Shown piece after piece: positions 57,546 through 64,000 of a stretch of 64,000 bases of DNA. Source of the DNA: Cololabis saira (Eukaryota; Chordata; Actinopteri; Beloniformes; Belonidae); NCBI RefSeq assembly GCF_033807715.1, contig NC_084599.1, positions 31,456,125 through 31,520,124 of the forward strand, read 5' to 3'. The position numbers and the translations under genes were made by a program. Under the pieces are notes generated by a model. It saw nothing but the letters and a program-made list of their open reading frames with translations. It was not told the DNA's origin and ran no database searches. Within the stretch, counting starts at the first letter, position 1, and each line of letters begins with the position of its first letter.

Positions 57546-59140
57546 TAGAAAAAAAAGGAACACAGTTGTCTGCAAATCTTTTTCAGCCTAGATTCAATTG
57601 AATTTCACCACAAACACAAGATAGCTAATATTTTAAATAAATAATCTTTAAATATTTGCTCATTTTGAATGTGATTGGAAGATGTCTGTGGTTTATATAT
57701 GCGAGTGCTCCACTCTTCTGCACCAAAAATGTTTGGGTGTATTTTTTACATATTATTATTTAGTCATGGAGCAAGTCATGCATATAAAACGTCTGTGGTG
57801 GCTGAAATAATCAGTGCCGAAATGGCTCAAAGAGATCGTAGTATAAGTCACACATTCAGGACTTTGTTGTTCATAAGAACAGAAACAGCTCTGAATCATT
57901 TTATCGAATCAAATTATTTTGTATGTCCTATATTGAGGCTGATTTATAAACTCTTACATTACAGCTTTTTATAAATTGCTTTCAGCACCATTCCTCCTGG
58001 CTTGGAGAAACTTTAAATTGCTTTCTTAAGTGGGATTAAGATAGGGTTTTCTCATTCAGATGTTTCGGTAGTGAGTCATGCAGGAGTTGCAAGGAGACAC
58101 CATTACCTCTGCTCAGTTTAGCTCAGGCAGAAGATTGAGCCCCTTTGGATTAATTTGCTACTACTCCAGTTACTGTGGACTTACCGAACCTTTCCCTGTA
58201 GTTCTTCTGTCCTTTTCTACAGAGAAGAAAATAAAATCACAAAAGAACTCATTCCAACAAATGCCAGGCAAAATTCTTGAGTATTACATGTAGAATTTCA
58301 CAAATACCATAAACTGTATCTTAAATCTAAAAGTATTTTATTTTTTTCTATGTGAATCACTCTACTCTAATCTCTTGCATTAATTACGTCTGAGGGGAAA
58401 ATATTTTCTAAAAGATTATGTTATCAGGTTCTTATTTTTCCTTTTTCTAGCAAAAGAAAGGGGGGAAATAATAACTGCTGCCAAGTATATCACAGATGGC
58501 TTTGATATACTGATATCTTTTGGAAAGAAAGTTTATCTAGACAACCTACTCTTACTTTTCTCTGGATGATTTATAACCAAAAGGTTTCTTGAATTTTTCA
58601 CAAATTTCTCATGAATCAGGTTGGAATTGTCTAAGACTTTAACATCAGTCCAGTAACTTCCCATTATACATTATAAATTATACATAATGATAAGTAGATA
58701 AAGAAAATAAACTAGGAGATCTTAAATTCCCCATTATGATTCTTTTTTCATTACTTTATCAGGAATATTTCATAGGGTTTTTAATTTATGCAATACGTTG
58801 TGTATATTTAAACATAATTTCTGTATTATATTTATATCTAATCATATAAATGTTGTCTTTTTGATCTGTATTGTCTCCCCTCAACTATTTTCTGAGTTTT
58901 AAACTCTACTTGGAAAGAATAGTTGTAACTGATGTGCAGACAATTTTTGTGCTTTATTGAAATTTTCTTTTTAAATTTAAAACAAAAAACAGAAACATTA
59001 TGTTTTATTATGGAGCATTTAGCTGCACTTTCCGCCGGTCTGTTTGCCCTTTTATTCTGCTCCCAGAACACGTTCTCTTTTTCAGCTGTGCTGTCCATTT
59101 TTAATCCCCAGTGTTGGGTCTTTCCGCACACTGACAGGCA

Positions 59141-59143
<3 letters not shown>
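57546..59143. other. Unassigned sequence
   Basis: No gene or transposon recognised over 1.6 kb. AT-rich. Confidence 0.4.

Positions 59144-59221
<78 letters not shown>
59144..59221. repeat. (GT)39 microsatellite
   Basis: Seventy-eight bases of uninterrupted GT. Confidence 0.99.
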
Positions 59222-59222
<1 letters not shown>

Positions 59223-59849
59223 AGAGAGAAAGTAAAAGAGAGAGAGAAATGATAGGAAAAGCTCATATCAGGTTAAAAGCAAGCACAAGGGCTGAGAGAG
59301 TATAACCAAAAGTATTTTAGTCTTTCCAGGAGTGGGGTGCCTTTAAAATACACCTGCCAGCACATCTTAAGTAAAACACAACATGTTGTTAAGGTAGTGC
59401 CAGTAGAGTTCATAGAACATCTTTCTATGAAAAGTACACAAAATTCCACAAAAAAGTGGAAATAAAAGAAGAATGGGTTATTAATTTCAAACTGCTATGA
59501 CATGCAACGGGTAAATGTTGATGGGTCTGAGATGCCTTCTCGGGATTCTGATGGGACCACATGAGTCAAAAGTCAAATGGCTGCCTCCCTTTCCTGCCTG
59601 AGCAAACAGGTATGAGGAGAATGGGTTTCCATAGCAACAGCAGACAGAGATAAAGAAAAACAGAGAGAGAGAGGAGAGAAGAAGAGAATTGAAGGACAGA
59701 GGGTGGAAAACACACAATGAAACTGATAACCTAACTTGCCCCATGTGTGCCCACACAAACACCCACTAAAAAATATACAAATGTTATATATTAGGACTGA
59801 AACAATTTCGATTTTTGAGTTTCAATAATTTAACAAATTAAACATAAAT
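59222..59849. other. Unassigned sequence
   Basis: No gene recognised. A remnant at 59793-59857 (aggactgaaacaatttcgat) resembles the end of a hAT-type repeat but is too short to assign. Confidence 0.35.
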
Positions 59850-60141
59850 GATTAACATAGGGGTGGGACGACACGGGTAACTCACGATTCATTACTGTGG
59901 CGATATGTGGCCCACGGTAACGATAATATCACAATTCACGATATCTACAATATTCGATATATTGTAACTTGTAAGAAATGTCATCAACGATATATTACGA
60001 TATACAGTATGTGACTGAAAAAGAAAAAATACCCATAAAAAGGAAAACGTCTGTAGTTATGCATTTATTCAATGCCAAAACTTACAATGTACAAAGAAAG
60101 TGCATTTGTATAGAGCCTCACTGCCTCCTAGGCTTGTAAAC

Positions 60142-60482
60142 TATGGAGGATTTTTTGTGCCAAAATTAAATAAATTAATACATCATTAATTAATTAAAAT
60201 GGGAATGAAATATATCATTAATTAATTAAATGTGTCATTAATTAATTAAAATTAGAATTAAATATGTCATTAATTAATTAAAATACAATACATTTTAAGT
60301 AAAAATATATATTTATTATTTCAGCATTTAATTAATTAATGACACATTTAATTAATGATTTCGTGTTGCTGAATCATGAAATGTAAATGTAAAACTGTAA
60401 AAGTTTGACGAGTGAAACTGACAGTTTTACATTTACATTTCATGATTTATTTATTTAATTTTGGCACAAAAAATCCTCCATA
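60142..60482. mobile_element. 341-bp inverted-repeat element nested in the hAT
   Basis: Ends tatggaggattttttgtgcc and the exact inverse ggcacaaaaaatcctccata pair for at least 30 bp. The 6-bp gtaaac flanks both sides (60136-60141 and 60483-60488). The interior has four or more taattaattaa-type repeats and a perfect 24-bp-arm hairpin at 60374-60445. The uninterrupted second copy of the surrounding sequence at 60611-60680 (cttgtaaatgtaaacactgt) serves as the empty site. Family not identified. Confidence 0.82.
60374..60445. repeat. Perfect hairpin, 24-bp arms
   Basis: tcatgaaatgtaaatgtaaa plus actg at 60374-60397 is matched by the exact inverse at 60422-60445, with a 24-base loop. Confidence 0.95.
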
Positions 60483-60823
60483 GTAAACATTGTACAGCTG
60501 GACAAATTAAAGTGCATGAACATTAATAACATGTTTTTATATAAACCAGGACAGTGCACTGCTTTGTTTCTAATACTGAAAAAGTCAGTAAGCAATTGAA
60601 TTTTGCATAGTACCTCACTGCCTCCTAGTCTTGTAAATGTAAACACTGTACAGCTGGACAAATTGAAGTGCATGAACAATAGTGCGGTGACATCGCGTAA
60701 ATCCATTATGTGTGTTGTAATAAAATATTGATATTTGCCGTCAGTTTATCGATTATTTATTGCGACAGAGAGCGCAACAATATATTGCAATATCGATTTT
60801 TTTTCCCCACCACTAGATTAACA

Positions 60824-62750
60824 GCAGGTCGCAAAGCTATCAAAGCCTTCGACTGGAATAAAAACATGTCCTATGGTCTTCAAGACAGAGCTAGCAGCTG
60901 CTATGCCAATAAATATAGTCTGGAGATAAAGAAATGTGAATTTAACATTAGTCTAACGTAACCATGTAATATTTGCAAATGTGTTCAATATGTGTATCAG
61001 AAATCCCCACCACCGTGGTAACAGGACAGTGGGAACTCCATCACACAAACAGACCTGCTCAGGAACATCTCATGCAACACAACAAAGAGCTGAGGTTTCT
61101 GGCCCAGTCCTTATTCTCCTCACTTCCAACCTCTAATGGCTGTGAAAGAACCAGGCCAAGCCACAAGGGCCCAATCCTGCAATCGGCAGAACCCAAGGGA
61201 TCTTCTAAAATGACCCATAGTCTGACACTTCAGGAAAACTACAAGAGGTCATGTATTCATGTCTCCACATTTCAGAGCTGTTTTGTGGAGAACCTCTAAA
61301 AAAATAAAGAAATAAATAAAAAGGCTACTCTGAAAATTCACAACATAAAACATAATTTTGGAGTGTTGCTATGATACTTTCTACACACATTTTTCCTCAT
61401 GTTAATACGTTATTCTTATTCAAACCATTATAAAAGAAATAGTTTGAAATGCATTTGAGGACATTTGTCTACATAGTTTTATTATTAGGTGCTTTGGAGA
61501 TGCAGTTATTTGAATTAATTACTGACTGATCCCTTTTTGATCTGACAAATCACCACTGATTGTAAAGTATAGTCCTGCCAAAAAAGTACACAGAAATAAA
61601 GAAATTAAGTGATTTGGAAATGTGTTTAATTCGTATTAACACAAAGAAAATACATCTAAGCAACTGAGTTACACATTTAAACAGTTTTTTTTTGTTTTAT
61701 TTACTGTTCAGGACCTTTTACGGTGGGTCTGAAATCAGGATCTCCCTCTACTGTGATTGTGAAAGCTGGTTCAGTCTTTTTCTAATTGTACTTTTAAAAT
61801 CAAGCGTACAAACTGAGGTCATGCAGTCTGAGATGTTGATGTTGGGTTCTTTATTTAAATTCTTCTGAGCTTTTTACAGTCTGTCTTAGGGGTGAACTTG
61901 ATTCGATGTCATCTCCTGGGAAGATTAGCAACAGTCTTAAATGTTTTCTTTTTGTGATGGATAATTCTTCTCCCTGTAGAAACATGGACTCCGACCATTT
62001 ACCCCATTTTTCCTGAGACAATCAGGATGTTCATAGATTTTTCACACACTGCTTCTAAATTTTCAATTATTTTTTAATAATCAAATACAGACACTTATTT
62101 CATGCGTTGTTGTCCGTCCAATGTTGTTTTTACCCAATTTTGAAAAACCTGGTAAGAACCAGATGGCTGTTTTTTTTTTCTTTTTAACTACTGATAAATA
62201 AATTGCTTTTTTTTCTTGTTTATAGTGGATGACTTCGAAGCAACAAGACACTCCAACATGCAGAATAGGTGTGAGGAAAGTAAAACCATGCTACTCTACA
62301 GCTTTTTATTTTATTGAAACACATTACTATTTTTTACTTGTGAGATTTGAATATCCTGAGTGCTTGCTAGTATGTGGCATATGAGACATCCATTTCCACA
62401 ATGTACCCCATAAGTGCTGTTTCTTTCAGGTCAGAAAGGCTTTTTTTTTGGTTTGTTGTGTCATCCATGAATTTGTGGGGTGTAAAGTCTGCAGAAGGAC
62501 TTTATGCTGCTGGTCTGTGAGTTCAGTTAAGAATTAAATGGTGCTCTTTGCAAAAATGTTTGTCAAACCGCTTTATGAATGTGATTCAAAAGCGTCAGAA
62601 AAGCTTTCAGTTTGAAGCCTGCAGGTTGACGGCAGCTATGCACGTACCGCCACAACAAACGTGTGGACGCTTTAATTGTTGAATATGTTGTTCTTTACAG
62701 GATTTGATGGTGCTTTTTCACTAGTAACGTCATTCCAACACAAAAGGTCA
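60824..62750. other. Mostly unassigned; possible antisense Tc1 remnant near 61850-62030
   Basis: No gene recognised. On the minus strand, 61985-61910 could read STGRRIIHHKKKTFKTVANL followed by PRR, resembling the helix-turn-helix part of a Tc1/mariner transposase (S-T-V-R-K-I-I-x-K-W-K-x-x-K-T-V-A-N-L-P-R). The match is by eye and no ends were found. Confidence 0.3.
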
Positions 62751-63095
62751 GGGCAGTAGCTCAGGTGATAGAGCGGGTCGTCCAATGATCGGAAGGTCGG
62801 CGGTTCGAATCCCGCTCTATACCAGTTTGCTGTTGTAGTGTCCTTGGGCAAGACACCTTACCCACCTTGCCCCGTGTGAATGTGTATGAATGTGTATGAA
62901 TGTTGGTGGTGGTCGGAGGGGCCGTTTGGCGCGATATGGCAGCCACGCTTCTGTCAGTCTGCCCCAGGGCAGCTGTGGCTACAAACGTAGCTTACCACCA
63001 GTGAGGATGTGTATGAATGAATAATGATCTCTGTAAAGCGCTCTGGGTGCCTTGAAGGGCGCTATATAAATCCAAGTCATTATTCATTATTATTA
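62751..63095 (+). mobile_element. tRNA-derived SINE, AFC/Meta-like, well preserved
   Basis: The head (gggcagtagctcaggtgata, gagcgggtcgtccaatgatc) keeps a good box A at about 62757-62774, and box B ggttcgaatcc at 62802-62812 is a perfect consensus. The body has ccttgggcaagacaccttac and gtctgccccagggcagctgt; the tail has ctgtaaagcgctctgggtgc and gggcgctatataaatccaag, ending in an ATT repeat. The LINE-like tail suggests mobilisation by an L2-type LINE. Homologous to 1960-2322 but less diverged. No clear target duplication. Confidence 0.85.
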
Positions 63096-63138
63096 AAAGC
63101 AGAAATACGGTCTCTTAACAGTTTTGGCAACTGGCTGT

Positions 63139-64000
63139 CAGTGTTGTGCAAGTTCATACTTCACATGAACTAGTTCAAAGTTCAGTTCACATAGTTTAAA
63201 AATGAACAGTTCACGTTCATAGTTCACCATTTTCATTTTGAACTAGTTCAAATTCAGTTCATTTCAATATTTTTAGGTGAGAAGTACGAATAAAACGCCC
63301 CCCCGATCCTAAAACCGTTCACTGTATACAATCATGTATTGTCCTAGTGGCTTTTCAACTTTACTCAGAGGCTGTAAATCTCCAACAATGTAGTCCAGTA
63401 TCAGTGTGTCTACCTGTTGCAGGGAAATCAACCCTCTGAAGGTGCAGCAGTGGGACTGGGGTCGTTTGGGGCTGTTGGGTCTTCTTGGTCTTTCCTGATG
63501 ACTTTTTTTGATTGTCCAGGACTCGCAGATATTTTCTCACACTGGGCGGATGCTTTAACTCCACATGACGTTTCAAATGTGAAGTTGACGAGGCAGATGC
63601 TCTGACTTGTTTTCTCAGCGCAGGTGGACGTCTCTCTCTTCACTGGTCATTATAAAGACTGCACCGGGCTCGGCCCACCGTTGCCATGGAGCTGGTGCCC
63701 GTTGTTATGCTAGTGTGTGCGCTGCATTGTGGGTAATGTAGTGTGAAGTCCTTGTCTCGTCGAGTATTTTAAATGTGTGCGCTGCCCGCTGTTGAAATGA
63801 GAAGGAGGATTATTCCGTAATAGTTGGACCTAAACAGTGAAGCTGAAACTCACATAATCTAAAAAGTTCAAATTCCAGTTCGTGATCTTCAGAATGAACA
63901 AGTTCACGTTCAAGTTCTTTATTTGCAAATATGTTGCGTTCAGTTCAACGTTCTCACAGAAATGAACGTGTTGAATTGAATGCGTTCATATAGAACTCGT
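63139..64000 (-). mobile_element. hAT element with GAAC/GTTC-rich ends, cut by the window end
   Basis: It begins cagtgttgtgcaagttcata and has dense ttcacatgaactagttcaaa, gttcagttcac steps at 63150-63260; the inverted pattern (aatgaacaagttcacgttca, gaatgaacgtgttgaattga) fills 63860-64000. The right border lies beyond the window. A BED-finger-like coding remnant lies inside on the minus strand. Superfamily is inferred from the ends and this remnant. Confidence 0.65.
63361..63620 (-). pseudogene. Partial BED-type zinc finger of a hAT transposase
   Basis: The minus-strand frame runs ALRKQVRASASSTSHLKRHV then ELKHPPSVRKYLRVLDNQKK. S-x-L-K-R-H-V-E-x-K-H-P is the second half of a BED zinc finger, with the two zinc-binding histidines four residues apart. 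The first-half cysteines (C-x2-C) are not intact; one cysteine codon is present in a neighbouring frame near 63618. The catalytic hAT domain is absent. In intact hAT transposases the BED finger binds the sub-terminal repeats. Confidence 0.5.

Larger units (their letters stand above)
59858..60815. mobile_element. Non-autonomous hAT element with nested inverted-repeat element
   Basis: Ends taggggtgggacgacacggg and the inverse ...ttccccaccacta, flanked by exact 8-bp duplications gattaaca at 59850-59857 and 60816-60823. Sub-terminal cacgatatctacaatattcg and gcaatatcgat steps are typical. The interior contains a direct duplication of about 70 bp (cctcactgcctcctag ... gtacagctggacaaatt, at 60117-60530 and 60611-60680). 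Its first copy is interrupted by a 341-bp element. Confidence 0.93.

Overview
This window looks like intergenic or deep intronic DNA from a teleost fish, probably a percomorph. The evidence is the set of mobile-element families: Rex3 (its reverse transcriptase carries the stretch used as the classic Rex3 primer site, and its 3' end is a GATG repeat tail), an Expander-like RTE LINE, an L2-type LINE, a tRNA-derived SINE of the AFC/Meta type, DANA/mermaid-like SINE pieces, Tc1/mariner, many short hAT elements, Harbinger-like elements and TTAA-target elements, plus long dinucleotide arrays. No complete protein-coding host gene was recognised. Every long ORF with a recognisable match is a broken transposon ORF or low-complexity repeat. 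All family names come from memory of the families; no database search was run.

Layout. 0-3.5 kb: LINE 3' end, a Tc1 element split by a Rex3 insertion, a SINE, and an old antisense Rex3-like copy that is itself interrupted. 4.3-5.1 kb: hAT element with a duplicated right end. 8.1-9.9 kb: 1.77 kb hAT element carrying a palindromic MITE. 10.2 and 24.4 kb: two inverted copies of a TTAA MITE. 12.8-15.3 kb: antisense L2-type LINE broken by two hAT-like elements, one holding a half-kilobase polypurine tract. 17.7-19.3 kb: antisense Rex3-like copy broken by a Harbinger-like element with a Myb/SANT ORF; a sister copy lies at 27.2 kb. 21.9-23.3 kb: TTAA-target element. 32-33.2 kb: the best-preserved Rex3 copy. 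34.4 kb: 30-unit AGC repeat. 39.2-39.8 kb: CpG-rich island, the only candidate promoter or first exon of a host gene. 41-46.3 kb and 48.5-51.3 kb: repeat-poor sequence. 46.3-47 kb: Harbinger-like element. 52.3-57.15 kb: Expander-like LINE with five insertions. 59.9-60.8 kb: hAT element with a nested inverted-repeat element. 62.75-64 kb: SINE and a hAT element running off the window end.

Target-site duplications could be read directly for many insertions: 8 bp for six hAT elements, TTAA for three elements, 3 bp for several Harbinger-like ones, and 10-15 bp for two Rex3 copies. They fix the borders to the base and the order of nesting. The strongest pattern is that all five recognised copies of one palindromic MITE (ends AGGCTGATTTATGG) sit inside other DNA transposons. 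Nothing here amounts to a demonstrable new functional system. The value of the window is its transposon stratigraphy, a few unusual repeat structures and the CpG island.
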